A DNA stretch of 47,140 nucleotides from Chara braunii (GCA_003427395.1 BFEA01000992.1:74902-122041); one strand, 5' to 3'; shown: positions 21,745-32,410, counted from the stretch's first letter. Numbers and translations are program-made. Notes: a model not told the origin generated them from the letters alone.

Positions 21745-22480
21745 CCTCTCGTCGCCAGTCTGTACAACAATGTTGTGCTTAGTACTATTGGTATGACTCC
21801 CAACCAGTTGCATCTTGGTTGGAAGCCCAAAAGTGCACTTGACTTTCTGCTACCAGAAAGGCAACCCACTGCCGCACCTGGCAACATAGAGTTTGCTGTC
21901 AAGTATGAACAGATGCTGCAGCAGGCCGTTGAATATATTAGGAAGTCTCAGGATGCTTTGATCGCATCTGAGAATAAACATAGATGGCCCTCTAACTTTC
22001 AGGTAGGTGATAGAGTCTGGGTAAAGTCATCTGAACTGGGTCAGGAGATGGGGATTCCACGAAAACTGATGCCACAGTACTTTGGTCCCTGGGAGATCTT
22101 AGGCATTGTAGGGGATCAACCGGATGGGCCTTCATACGTGATTCGCATTCCTCCACACTTGCGTACTTACCCTGTTTTCCATGCATACAAGCTGGCACCT
22201 TTTTCTGCCACATATCAGTTTCCCTCCAGGAGATCAATGCTGCACCCAACCATGGACGGCGAAGTGGACATAGACCAGATCGTGGAGCATCGTCTGATGC
22301 CAATTCCTCGACCACCGGGCAGAGGTCGCCCTCCTAAGCCAAAAATGCAGTACCGGGTCAGATTCATACATCATCTGCACCCCAGCGAAGATCGGTGATT
22401 CACCAAAGAAGAACTCGTAAGAACTGCACCTCAAGTCATTGCAGGCTATGAAAGAGATCTTAAAGGGAAGATGCCTGCAG
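21745..22480 (+). pseudogene. Integrase C-terminus with chromodomain-like end
   Basis: YNNVVLSTIGMTPNQLHLGWKP is the end of the core (family TGxSPFxLxYG). VGDRVWVKSSEL, LMPQYFGPWEI and YPVFHAYKLAPF are the SH3-like C-terminal fold of Gypsy integrases. A chromodomain-like stretch follows: VDIDQIVEHRLM, a proline-rich insert, QYRVRFIHH, then TGA at 22396 where a tryptophan fits (D-R-stop-FTKEEL), and APQVIAGYERDL. Chromodomains steer such elements to heterochromatin. The stop and the unusual insert make the domain assignment moderate. Confidence 0.75.
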
Positions 22481-22512
22481 AATAGAAAACTTCTCAGAGG
22501 ACTATCGAAGTA

Positions 22513-22525
22513 CAGGAGGAGGGAA
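22513..22525 (+). promoter_or_regulatory. Polypurine tract of Gypsy element B
   Basis: CAGGAGGAGGGAA is purine-rich, lies behind the pol frame and directly precedes TGTGAGG, which has the TG dinucleotide that opens LTRs. Plus-strand DNA synthesis would start here. Confidence 0.65.
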
Positions 22526-22576
22526 TGTGAGGATATGGGTCCTCGGCAGGCCTAAGGGGCCCCCTGCAGCATATGT

Positions 22577-22811
22577 GCCCGCCCTAAGTGAAGGCGGGCC
22601 TAACAAATCACGAGAGGCCCTTGACTGTCAATTTCGCATTTGGGGTCCAGACAGTTTCGTCGCGCCAGTTGGTTGAAGGGAAACACAGGCCGAGCAGCGT
22701 GGAAATTCCCAGGCCTTCTAGGAATTTCCGAAAGCACAGGCCCTGGGCGAGATTCGCAGCCTCATACACAGACAGTTGGGAGGCTGTTACATGCCCAGTT
22801 GGGCGATGTAA
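22577..22811. repeat. Three hairpins in the start of the LTR
   Basis: GCCCGCC (22577-22583) pairs with GGCGGGC (22593-22599). GGAAATTCC (22701-22709) pairs with GGAATTTCC (22721-22729). TTACATGCCC (22787-22796) pairs with GGGC, a bulged G and ATGTAA (22801-22811). Confidence 0.8.
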
Positions 22812-23820
22812 TAGAAACCGAGGATCCGCAATGTGATGAAAAGGACTGAATGGACAATGCAGTGCAAGTAGAATATCAACAAGCAATGTGCATTCTAATA
22901 CATACAAAATCGTGCTGAATAGCGCGGGGAAGACTTAGATACAAATCCTGATCTGACCGGGACTGACCTCATTCACATAGTATCAGATAGCGAAGCAGAA
23001 TGCTAGGATGCTAATGACTAGCCCAATCAATGTTTGAACGCAGACCAAACATACATCGTATCCATCACAAGGTGTGAAGGAGCCTGGCGCTGTACACAGG
23101 AAGAAAGNGCCAGGTCCAGACATACACAGACAAAGAGGAGGGAATCAGACGAAGAGGAGAGGGAGAGATGGGAATGTCGTCAACACCAAGTCTTTGTCAC
23201 CAGTCCCAAATAATCCCTCGTTGCAATGTCTGAAGTCCAAAAGTCGAGTTTGGATCCGATGTCACCAAGCTCTTTCTCTCTTCTCTCGTAGTCTGCAGAT
23301 GCAGTGAAGTCAGATAATGAGAGGGTGAGAGGGAGATGGTGGACTGAGAAGAGGAAGAAGAAGAACTCTCTCTCTCTCTGTTACGAGCCAGATACTAACC
23401 TGTGATGTTGGCGTTGTGCTGCAGGTACCTCGAAGACGAAGTTGGAGCAACGGCGCTGCAAGTAAGTACCTCTGGCCTCCGCCCAATCTCTCTCTCTCTA
23501 GTGCTATCCTAGCTATGGCGCCCAGCGCTGGAGACTACAGCTACCTACTGCGCCCAGCGCTTGAAGACTAAGGCTAACACTACTACTACTCCTGCAGCGC
23601 TCCCTCCAGAGTGCTGCGGCCGAATCCTGAAGACTACTACTGCCTCCTGCCTTGCACGTGAAGTGCCTGGGAAGTACCTACGAGCGGCCCCCCAACTACC
23701 TGCTGGCTGCAGGGCGGGCCAGTCTTATATAGTGCTGGCCCGTCCAGGAGGCTGCTCTTGCCAATGCCAAAACGTGCCAGACCCTGGGGTTGAAGCTCAA
23801 ACAAAAGTTGTATTGAAAAT

Positions 23821-24076
23821 AGGCCAAAAATGGCCTGAGCTGAAACCCTGGTCTGGTGCCGAAGTTTTAGGGCAGGTCGAACTGATGAGGGCCTGAAAAT
23901 GGCCCTCAGTTTCAGGCTGAAAATACTCAGGGCCGGAAAGGCCCTGATTTAGCCTGAAACGACACAGGGCCTGTAGGCCCTTGTTTTTAGGCTTTTAGGC
24001 TGAAAACGACACAGGGCCTGTAGGCCCTCGTTTTCAGGCTTTCAGGCTGAAAACGACACGGGCCTGAAAATGGCCC
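23821..24076. repeat. Array of GGCC-core hairpins and a tandem unit
   Basis: Six stem-loops: AGGCCA/TGGCCT (23821-23836), GAGGGCC/GGCCCTC (23887-23907), CAGGGCC/GGCCCTG (23928-23946), AGGGCC/GGCCCT twice (23966-23981 and 24013-24028) and GGGCC/GGCCC (24060-24076). The two identical ones sit in a tandem unit of about 47 bp (GAAACGACACAGGGCCTGTA, start near 23956, again at 24003). Flanking bases change on both sides of the stem together. Confidence 0.8.
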
Positions 24077-24203
24077 CTGCAGCCTGTTGCAGGCGCAGCA
24101 TGTAACAGAGGCCCAACCGAATGAGGCCCAGTAGCTGCACCAGAGGCGCAGCATCCTGGGGCCTACCGGAAGCTTCTGGGCCCAGGCCAGTCCAGCCAGG
24201 CTG

Positions 24204-24262
24204 CCGAATGAGGCAGGCTCTTTCCATATAGGAAAGAGCTCGCTGCCTGGCCAGGCATTCGG
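24204..24262. repeat. Long imperfect hairpin
   Basis: CCGAATGAGGCAG (24204-24216) pairs with CTGCCT (24243-24248) and CATTCGG (24256-24262). The inner arm GCTCTTTCC (24217-24225) pairs perfectly with GGAAAGAGC (24231-24239) around loop ATATA. Total 59 nt with bulges on the 3' side. Confidence 0.85.
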
Positions 24263-24362
24263 GCACTCGCATGCTGGCGGCAGCGCTGCTGAGAGCTGAA
24301 GCTCGTGGGCTGCTGCTAGCGCTGAGCGGCGAGGTGCAGGCACGTGCGGTCGTGCAGGGAGC

Positions 24363-24387
24363 AGGGCGCTGCTGAGGGCAGCGCCCT
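24363..24387. repeat. Perfect 10-bp GC hairpin
   Basis: AGGGCGCTGC (24363-24372), loop TGAGG, GCAGCGCCCT (24378-24387). No T-run follows, so it is not a simple terminator. Confidence 0.85.
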
Positions 24388-24877
24388 AGCCCAGCCTCCA
24401 TAGCTGGCAGGGCTTGGATGTACAGTGAGGCGCAGGGGTGGTCTTCGGGTGTACAACAAAGGGAGACGTGGGAGAGAGTCAAGGGAGAGAGAGCAGGATG
24501 ATGATGATGATGATGTGAGGGCACATACCCGGTATTGGCGATGGTTCTGCATGGGCGACATCTTCAAGTACTTCGGGTGTTGCTGACGTCAACAGTTGCA
24601 TTGTTCAATTAGTAGGCTAGTAGTAGTTGTGTAGGGAGTAGGCTGGGCGCTGAGCACCAAGTAGGGAGATAGAGACTGGATACATATGTTGGTGGTGGCG
24701 AGATTAAGCTCTCATTGACATTGACTTTCAGTGCTACGATTCTCCATTGGTGTTACATTGGTGCAATCCTGCTTCCTGAACACAGTGTTACGATTTGGCT
24801 TTCAATGAGATTGTGCAAATCTGAATATTGTCATCTCTCTTCTGTTCATTTTCCTTGCAGTTCATAAGCAATTCTGA

Positions 24878-24960
24878 AGTGACCCTCAGCCAAAAGTTGG
24901 TCGCATTCCAATCCTGGACAACATTTTTTTTTTCCAGAATTTTTTTGTTTTGTTTTTCGG
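24878..24960 (+). repeat. Dispersed repeat, copy 2 (copy 1 at 10119-10200)
   Basis: See the first copy: the same ACCCTCA(G/A)CC, AAAAGTTG and GGACAACA blocks with a T-rich end. Confidence 0.65.
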
Positions 24961-25004
24961 AATTTTGGGGGCTCACCGAAGTTACTACAAATTTACTGAA
25001 TATA

Positions 25005-25085
25005 ATGCCCGGGCGTTATAAACGAATATAACACCTGGCGGGCGTGATATTCCTACACAACGTCCGGGCGTTATTTTCAGGTGAA
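25005..25085. repeat. Three GGGCGTTAT-type repeats with hairpin
   Basis: GCCCGGGCGTTATA (25007), GGCGGGCGTGATAT (25037) and CGTCCGGGCGTTAT (25061) are related direct copies. GTTATA (25015-25020) and TATAAC (25027-25032) form a small hairpin. Confidence 0.65.
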
Positions 25086-25750
25086 GACGGTAGTGCGACC
25101 TCCCCAGCCAGGGTGACAAGGTCGCACTAGCAAGCGAGTGGATCGGTACAGATGATCTTTTGGGCCTTGTTGCACCATGCGCCATCTCCCAAAACTTTGG
25201 ATGCATCTGGACATGTGTGTGTTTCAATGCATCTAAAATGGCCCTGCGTCCACCCCCAAACGGAAAACAGAAAGCATTCCCCAAACGGGAAAGTGTGGGC
25301 GACGCCCTATGCAAAATCCAACGACCTGGACAACCTACACTGGTCCAGCTACCGGTCTTAGGCCCAATTGCGACCACACCCTTTTTCTCATGTCGGAAAC
25401 CCCGAAAAAAAAAACCTCTCTGGTTCATTGGACTGCATGACTTCCCAAAATGGAATGTGCACGAAACGAAGAAAAGGCAACCCACAACAAGCACAGCCTC
25501 CTGGCTGCGAACTTGTGTGAAATGGATTCTGAACAATCCCATTTTGTGACGAGCTGCACCTACCCTAAGCGTACTCGGGGTGTCTGAGCAAAAGTCTAGA
25601 TTTTACTGGTCCAGAAAAGCCTATTCTAGCCCAAAACTTCAGAGATCCTACAATCAGGTTCCGTGTCCAGAACTCCGCAAGACCAAAAAGCCTAAAACAG
25701 CAAACAACTTGAAATACACCAAATATTTGGGCAGGTTACAAGTTTGAATC
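25086..25750. other. Intergenic stretch, no gene recognised
   Basis: Open frames of 185 and 129 codons overlap on opposite strands around 25000-25549 but show no motif, and the minus one ends inside the repeat above. I see no splice pattern that favours either. Confidence 0.4.
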
Positions 25751-25775
25751 CAAATGCCCCAACATGAGCGCGGGC

Positions 25776-25880
25776 ACACACACACACAGACACACACACA
25801 CACACACACACAACTTGTNNNNNNNNNNNNNNNNNNNNNNNNNNNNNNNNNNNNNNNNNNNNNNNNNNNNNNNNNNNNNN

Positions 25881-25944
<64 letters not shown>
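25776..25944. repeat. (CA)n and (GA)n microsatellites around a 62-N gap
   Basis: (CA)n with one GA interruption at 25776-25812, N at 25819-25880, then (GA)n at 25881-25944. Confidence 0.97.
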
Positions 25945-25945
<1 letters not shown>

Positions 25946-26288
25946 ATCTCACTGTTACAAGGCCAGCTGGAGGGGATAGAGAAGAGACTGAACACAGCAT
26001 TAACTGGCCCGCATAGTTGTCCACATGCATTTTGACAGAGGCCTCGGCGGCACTGAGGTAGAATTTGAAGGGGCATTACACCAATGGACCCACATAAGGA
26101 AGAAAAGTGAAAAAAGTGGATGACCTTGCAGTGGTGTACAGGATGCAAGACCCCTATTCTGTACTTTGACCTGTGGACGTCTTGTTCTGCCTTGTGTCCT
26201 TTCCAACCCTCTCCCTTTTGCCCGTCCCGATTGCCCACCTACATTCTGGCCGCATTCTTTCTCCTTCTCACTCTTCTGCCTTCCATCC

Positions 26289-26925
26289 CACTGCCATCTG
26301 TCAGAGAGAATCCAAAATGAGGGAAGTCAAACCACCAGTTCTTTTTTCTTTTCTTTTTTCAGAACAAAGTGATCAGTTACATTGCAAAGGGGGCCGGAGG
26401 CCAGGAACCCGTCCACGAACAACCCGGAAAATACGGGGACCATTACCCAGCTTAGGTGCAGCCGTTGGGATAGAGTTGAGCAACAGAAATGGACAACGAG
26501 TCGAGCAGCAGAAATGGACAAAACCGGGTTGCTGTACTGACATTCCACAACCCTGGGAAAGAAATCCAACATGGCCTCAAAGCCGCACAAAGCAACAAAC
26601 CACCAGTTCAGACGAACCCAAGTAGTGCTCTTACTAGTATACGCAGTAAGAGCATTTTGATTCGGGCCTGAGCCGGTAGCAAAAGCCACTGGCCACTTTG
26701 AAAAGGCGCAGTTTCAGGCTTGCAAGCCTTTGGAAGGTTAGCTTCGTTGACGACTCCATCCTGCTGCCATCTGTCAGAGAGAATCCGAAAGTGAGGGAAG
26801 TTAGACCACCAGTTCACACAAACCCAAGTGGTGTGCTTCCCGTTATACGCGGTAAGTGCATTTCGATTGCTGCCGGCCACTATGCAAAGACGCAGATGCA
26901 GGCTTGCGAGCCTCGGAAGGTTGCT
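26289..26925. repeat. Complex direct repeat, three partial copies
   Basis: CTGCCATCTGTCAGAGAGAA followed by ACCACCAGTT occurs at 26291-26340 and 26765-26813. ACCACCAGTTCA(G/C)AC and AACCCAAGT(A/G)GTG, with TATACGC(A/G)GTAAG and CATTT(T/C)GATT, occur at 26599-26660 and 26805-26870, each followed by GGCCACT(T/A)TG and CAGGCTTGC(A/G)AGCC. The copies are about 80-90% alike. One plus-strand frame stays similar between copies (RENPKxREVxPPV), which may be chance or a decayed coding repeat. Confidence 0.75.
26410..26475 (+). repeat. Dispersed repeat shared with 46458-46525
   Basis: AACAACCCGGAAAA, then GGGACCATTACCCAGCTTAG and GTGCAG(C)CGTTGGGA, matches AACAACCCGGAAAGG, the same GGGACCATTACCCAGCTTAG and GTGCAGGCCTTGGGA near 46461-46527, same orientation, with an insertion of about 14 bp in the second. 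Confidence 0.8.
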
Positions 26926-27066
26926 TCGTCAACTCAAGCTCATGTGAACTGGCGGTTTAAGAACAAAGAACAGGTTCCCAGCCTTTTTTCGTTCTCGCTT
27001 ATGTTCTTAGTTCTCCTCCTCTCTGCATCCTCTTTTCCCAGATAGAGAGCACATTACCACAGAGAC

Positions 27067-27068
<2 letters not shown>

Positions 27069-27141
<73 letters not shown>
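27069..27141. repeat. (CT)n microsatellite
   Basis: About 73 bp of perfect CT. Confidence 0.98.
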
Positions 27142-27145
<4 letters not shown>

Positions 27146-27236
27146 ATCTAACTTTATAATATTACATACAGATATATTACATATGTGATACATATCCATG
27201 ATTCCATATGTATATAAATATTTGTCTATACATCGT

Positions 27237-27725
27237 CAAACAGAGCTGCCCGGTAAACTGTAGGCAGAGACTGCCAGAGAGGGAGAGGACAACAACAATT
27301 GAGTTGTCTATATGTATTCATAACTTCATATATATACTATTCTATAGTCACAGAGAGCTGCCTAGTGAAATGGAGGCAGAAAGGCAGAAAAGGACAAGAA
27401 ACAGGGGGCTGTGACCGGCTGTTTGCTGGACTGACGAGTCTATCAAACTCCTGCTTTGGTTTCCGTCACAGGTATCCCTGAGGGCAGTGGTTGGTGGGGC
27501 AGTCGTTGACGCTCAAGGTGGATTATCACTTTCAGTACCATCGGTTAGAACCTCAACTTGAGGTTAAGGTGGATTATCACTTTCAGTACCATCGGTTAGC
27601 GGGCTCTGCAGGCTGTAGAGGCGAAACTCTGGCGAACCAGTCTGTCACAGCCCCTCGTTTGTTGTCCTCTTCTCCCCCTGTGCCAACGGTTTAGCGGGCA
27701 GTTTTGCTTGACGATATGCATATTT
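27237..27725. mobile_element. Composite repeat copy 1 (minisatellite, core motif, foldback arms)
   Basis: Parts found again at 39.3-40.8 kb: foldback arm TCAAACAGAGCTGCCCGGTA (27237) and a diverged arm at 27352-27405; CTGACGAGTC at 27431; two copies of GGTGGATTATCACTTTCAGT (27519 and 27570); then GAAACTCTGGCGAACCAG, GTCTGTCACAGCCCC and TTGTCCTCTTCTCC to TTTGCTTGACGATAT (27622-27718). It codes for nothing. The order suggests a small non-autonomous element with internal tandem repeats; borders and class are unknown. Confidence 0.6.
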
Positions 27726-29740
27726 TGTTTTCGCCTCAGTATGAGGCTGTGTTTGCCCATCCATCCCTGTATTTGTCGTCTTCTTTCGCTCTTGACAGCT
27801 GCCTTTCTTTTCTTCATTTTATGAACTTCCACGTTTTTGGTTTTGCACCCACTTAACCCACCAGTACGTTTCCCAGCCATTTTTCACCAACGCAGTGTGC
27901 ATGCGGCCACAACTTTTGGGGGTCGGCCGACCAGAAAAATCGATTGAAATTTGATCCGGCTTCAGCTGTGTATTATTCCAGCCATCCTGATTTACATCGT
28001 AAATTAACACATTATGGTTTTGAGGGTCTGGTGGTTTAAGGTTCGAAATGTCTGTGAATTTTGAAACCTACCCTTGTCTTCATTCCTATCAAAAGTTGGT
28101 CCCTCCCCCCCGCCCCTCTCGTTTTTCAAAACATATGTGGCCATCGTTGAATCCCAGCCAGAAAATATCCACCTGCCCGACCTTCCCCGAAGTAACGGCA
28201 GATGAGAACCTAGCCCCTAACAAAGACCCCAGTCACCCCGCAAGCCCCCCAGCATCTGTGAAGCAGTCACGCTTGTTCTGCTTGCAGGAAATCACTAAGG
28301 ATTTCTCCCATTTGATGGCCTTCAAGTTGACAATCCATATGTAAGATTAGAAAAACAAATAAATAAATAAAAATCGACATGATTGGAGAGCAATTGTGTC
28401 ATAGGCATTTGTCATATTGTGATCTTTCTGACAAAAGTATTGCTTCCAATTATCTGTCTGATTCCATAGAATGATCTAGAATTATCATCCGATTATGTCA
28501 ATTTAACTCAATTCTTTGTCTTGAAAATAGACAATTTGAATGGTTGTACCCGCCAACCACTGTGATGTTCCTTCGTAAACCACGCATGCCAAAGATCACA
28601 TTTCGCCGTCCAGCCACTGATTGCGCCTCGCTCCAGTACTCACCAAATGTGCAATCTTCCACTAGGACATGGAAAGATACACCACCATATTTTGTGTCTT
28701 TTCTGCATGTGGTGAGTAGTGGACCGAGTCCCATTGAGTGGTTTTACCCACCAACCGAGTGGTTACGCCCTTAAACCACCAGTACCTACCGGTTGTTGTG
28801 GCCATTAATGCGGTAGCCGAATCCGTCTGCCCCTCAGGTCTATATTCGTTTGACCCTGGGGGGTACGAAAAAATGCGGTAGGTACGTGTGGTTAATGTCG
28901 AATGGTCATACCCGCCAAGCAACTCCACAACACAATCTTCCTGAAAGCAATACAAGCTCCCTGTGTTGAGATCCCAACTGCGGGTTGCTGTTCATGATGT
29001 CACACAGTCACAATCTTGATTCCACCCAGTCACACAGTCTTGTCAAAATAGGACCAGGTGGAGTGGTGGTCTCAGTTGTTGAGTTCTGTCCGAGCTTGGT
29101 GACCAGACGAATTCTTTTCTTTAGATCACCAAGCTCGGATGGCTGCAATCAAATCTTCAGGTCTAAGTGAGTCGGTTGATCTGGTGGATCTCAAAAGATT
29201 CTCAATCGCCAGAAAACTTGATGCCTTCCACTGATCTGACAGAACCTGCAGAGTATGGACAGCATATGCATGTAACTCAGGCATGGGAACGACCAGAATT
29301 TGGAACGAGAGAGTCTCACTCGACAGACTCTGAAAACAGGTCTGGGTATCCGAAGAGTCACGACAGAGGAATGGCCTGCCGCCAGGCAGTTGCGCATATG
29401 AGCCATTTATGTCTTGACCTGTTTGTTTGAGCAAAAAAAAAGCCTTCAGCAGAATGCAATCTTGAGACCTTGGCAGTTTTGTGTAGGCTCAGAACCCAGA
29501 GGTCGGGGTATTCAGAGAGTCGGCAGCAAGGCCCCGCTTTCCCTCAATTCCACATTTCTCGCCGCCCATCCCTGTCACAGTGGCTCCCAAATCAAAAGGA
29601 TTTGCACAAGCGGGATCCCATCCCGGAGCTACAGCAGGGTCTGGGAAGCAGCAGCTCATATTCATAAGCTTCCGTTGCTTGCGCATATGCCTCTATGTTG
29701 TGCTTTTTGTTTTCCTTCTCTTTTTTTTTTCTTTTTTTCT
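27726..29740. other. Intergenic stretch, weak repeats only
   Basis: No gene recognised. A motif near GAATGGTT(G)TACCCGCCAACC occurs at about 28537, 28737 (GAGTGGTTTTACCCACCAACC) and 28899 (GAATGGTCATACCCGCCAAGC). Short overlapping open frames on both strands carry no known motif. Confidence 0.4.
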
Positions 29741-29750
29741 TTTTTGAATT

Positions 29751-29897
29751 CTCTGCCTCCTTCTCGTGTGTGCAAAGCCTTGGTGAGAGAATGCACCTAG
29801 GGTACATTAGAGTTTCAGTCTGCAGACTTTTGTTTTAATGCTCTGCCTCCTTCTCATGTGTGCAAAGCATGGTGAGAGAATGCACCTCGGGTACAAA
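29751..29897. repeat. Tandem duplication, period 90 bp
   Basis: CTCTGCCTCCTTCTCGTGTG starts at 29751 and, with one change, at 29841. Both copies continue through GGTGAGAGAATGCACCT and GGGTACA. The spacer between the copies is not duplicated. Confidence 0.9.
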
Positions 29898-30077
29898 CGA
29901 GCTCAGTCCCGTACCGGACGTTCTATTCGGGTGAAGACGATAGCGGCTGAGGTAGAACAGGTTGGCGATAAAGAGAAGGATAGATATGGCTGGAGGGCAA
30001 TTCCCATGTATGGACGACACATGTTTGACATGTCCAAACACCAATTTAAAAAAAGAAAAAAGAAAAAAACATTGTTG

Positions 30078-30182
30078 TCGCCAAATCAAAAAGTTCCCTA
30101 AACACAACTCCAGAAAAGTTTTTTTTTTTTTTTGCCAAATCAATATACTGAAAGTTCCCCAAAACACAACTCCAGAAAAGAA
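30078..30182. repeat. Short direct repeat interrupted by poly-T
   Basis: GCCAAATCAA, AAAGTTCCC and AACACAACTCCAGAAAAG occur at 30079-30118 and 30134-30180, separated by a run of 15 T. Confidence 0.8.
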
Positions 30183-30794
30183 GATAACACAGGGAGACAG
30201 TTTCGATGAGAAACACTGCTGCAACAAGAAAGTGTGTTTCATCAGACTTTCACGTGACCATCATATACAGCGTTTCAACGGGAGCAACAACACAAGCAGA
30301 CCAACTGGAAGGTATACATGTTGCTGTATGGGACCAACTCAGAGCCGACTTGCAAGATGAGCGGTAAACCTGAAGGCAGAGTCATGTTCTTTATATGTAT
30401 AGCTTTAACTAGAGCAAGAAGATCAGGAGGCCAAACTGAAAGCAAGAGGCCAAGATCAAATTGTGTGGCTAGCATAAGCTCTCAGGTTAAAGCATCCATA
30501 GAAAGTGAACCAGCAGCCACATATACCGGATTGGAAGCATCTGCCTCACGCAAGCCAGCCTGTCAGTTCCTTCTTGGAACCAACACACATGAAATATATA
30601 TCATTCATGAGTGAAATGCTCATGGCCCCACCACTTAGGAAGGGAGGGCATTATTTCTAGACACCTTGTATTGAAGCAGAGCTAGGGAGAAAACTTTCGG
30701 AGCTTGTTTCCGAAGGGAGGAAACATGAAAAGTGTTCTCACCATGGTTTAAACCCTAAACCAATGATCCCACTCCTCTGGTTTACTCCCTACCA

Positions 30795-30796
<2 letters not shown>

Positions 30797-30841
<45 letters not shown>
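30797..30841. repeat. (TG)n microsatellite
   Basis: About 45 bp of TG. Confidence 0.98.
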
Positions 30842-30842
<1 letters not shown>

Positions 30843-30893
30843 CGATATTCACTATGCACAACTCCAGAAAGAAAAGCACAACGGTGAAAGACT

Positions 30894-30922
30894 GTTTCGT
30901 CGAAGTTACACCGACTCATCAA
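30894..30922 (-). repeat. Hammerhead-like core motif, minus-strand copy
   Basis: Read on the minus strand: TTGATGAGTC (30922-30913), an 11-nt spacer, then GACGAAAC (30901-30894) and AGTCTTTC. It matches the copy at 39359-39387 with the same 11-nt spacing. Confidence 0.6.
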
Positions 30923-31109
30923 TGTGTGCGCGTGCGTGTGTGTCCAGCTGCCCACCTGAAAGTCTCGATCTTGGAGCTTATCTATCATTATTCTTGACAG
31001 AGGGAGCAGGGAATGTGTATTCCCTCCTCTTAACCTTCATGCCATGTGTTTTGCCGCCCTTCCATGACAATCCAAAACCTTGAGTCCGAACCCACCTATT
31101 TGACAATGC

Positions 31110-31450
31110 ACAACGTGAGTTTGAGCCAGAGATCAATCGAGGATCCATAAACGGAGATGATCAATCGGGAATCCATAACCGGACATGATCAATCGAGAAT
31201 CCATAAACAGAGATGATCAGTCAAGAATCCACAAAAAAGAGATAAATAACCAAGGATCCATAACCTGAGTTCGAACCAGAGATCAGTCGAGGATCCCTAA
31301 GCAGATCAATCAGGGATCCATAACCTGAGATTGAACCAAAGATCAATCTAGGATCCATAACCTGAGTTCGAACCCGAGATGATCAATCCAGGATGCATAA
31401 CACAGAGTTTGAACCAGACATTATTCGAGGATCCATTACCTGAGATGATT
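31110..31450. repeat. Irregular minisatellite of about 40 bp with B-box-like words
   Basis: About eight imperfect copies of GATCAATCGAGGATCCATAA followed by CCTGAGTTCGAACCAGAGAT. GAGTTCGAACC or GAGTTTGA(A/G)CC occurs at least four times; this resembles the Pol III B box (GGTTCGAATCC). Confidence 0.8.
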
Positions 31451-32410
31451 CAATTCAGTTGACAATCCATTGACCAAAGAGATCATACAATAATGAAAAC
31501 TTGTGCCTTCCTCGAGGAGGAAGAACCTGGTACTTATACCAGCAACGAATGCTGTACCCTCCAGAGAGCTATCCACAGCCCAAAGAGTTCAACCTCAGCT
31601 GTGCGAGTTCAAACTCAAGATGTGTGTAGTTCACTTTTTGCTGCTGCTACCTATTTTGCGGCAAGTGTCTACTTCCGCCGGGTAAGACAACATAATGGTG
31701 ATCATGAAGGGCCGCCTCCACATTTACCGCACACCTGGTTCTCTTTCCATCGACTTCAAGAGTTTCACTTCCCAATCTCACCACTAGGTAAAAACTCCTT
31801 TCATGATGATGATGCCAACGTCCATTGGTTGAAGAGCATGGATGCCACAACAATGGCTGAGTGTTTTTTTTTGTTTCTGCATGCATGCATGCATGTCACT
31901 CCACCTATTCATCCAGTTCCCAAAACTCAGCCATCCAGCCATCCATCCCTGTAAAGCAACTACACAGTGTTGCAGTGTACACCCCACTGCATGCTTGTTA
32001 CGGCTCCTCCCTTTCTACCTTACCAAAACTCTCCTGTTCTAAATAATGAACAGTGAACAAAAAACAGAAAAAAAGGAAAAGGGCAAAAAAAACACGAAAA
32101 ACAGAACAGGGTTCAGTCACGCCAGCCCTCCTCTCACCCAAACAGACGTTTTTCACTTTTCCTCTAAAACAAACAAAAAAAAAGCTCCATTTCTCCCACA
32201 TGCGTGAAGGAGCAATAATCCCCCACCCCAACCTACAGTTTAAGTGGGGTTTACTAACTTCCTAGCCACTGTGAATCTGTTCACACAATGAATACAAGAA
32301 AGACAGAATCGACACAACAATAACAATAACAACAACAAGAAGTTCGTTCAACTTTTGTTGCAATAACCACCAACCAGGGGCTGAAGGAACAGAGCTGGTT
32401 TGATTTTTTT
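31451..32410. other. Downstream flank of the minus-strand gene
   Basis: Contains a CATG run (31879-31894) and A-rich patches (32050-32100). The 3' untranslated region of the gene at 32411 would lie at its right end on the minus strand, but I could not pick a polyadenylation signal. The plus-strand frame 31493-31954 has no recognisable motif. Confidence 0.4.

Larger units (their letters stand above)
19263..22525 (+). mobile_element. Ty3/Gypsy LTR retrotransposon B (chromovirus-like), 5' part missing
   Basis: Protease C-terminal part, RT, RNase H, integrase and a chromodomain-like end follow on the plus strand, then a polypurine tract and a probable LTR start. Left of 19263 the sequence is LINE, so gag and the protease active site are absent here. 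In-frame stops at 19656, 19986, 21223, 21670, 21742 and 22396, together with a small deletion in the integrase core, show inactivity. Its sequence is distinct from element A (RT box VYLDDILIF against VFLDDF), so these are different families. Confidence 0.93.
22526..24600 (+). repeat. Probable 3' LTR of Gypsy element B, hairpin-rich
   Basis: Starts TGTGAGGATATGG behind the polypurine tract. The right end is not defined and no partner LTR is in the window, so the length is a guess. The region holds many inverted repeats listed separately, a CT run (23366-23384), a single N (23108) and GGCC-rich hairpins. Open frames (for example 23561-23896 plus) look composition-driven. Confidence 0.4.

Noticed and set aside
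25000-25549. Gene in the overlapping 129- and 185-codon frames
   Set aside because: Frames overlap on opposite strands, carry no motif, and one runs through a repeat.
30186-30246. Another hammerhead copy on the minus strand (CTGATGA ... GAAACTGTC)
   Set aside because: The boxes are present but the interval is longer and differently built, and no stem I or clear relation to the other copies is visible.
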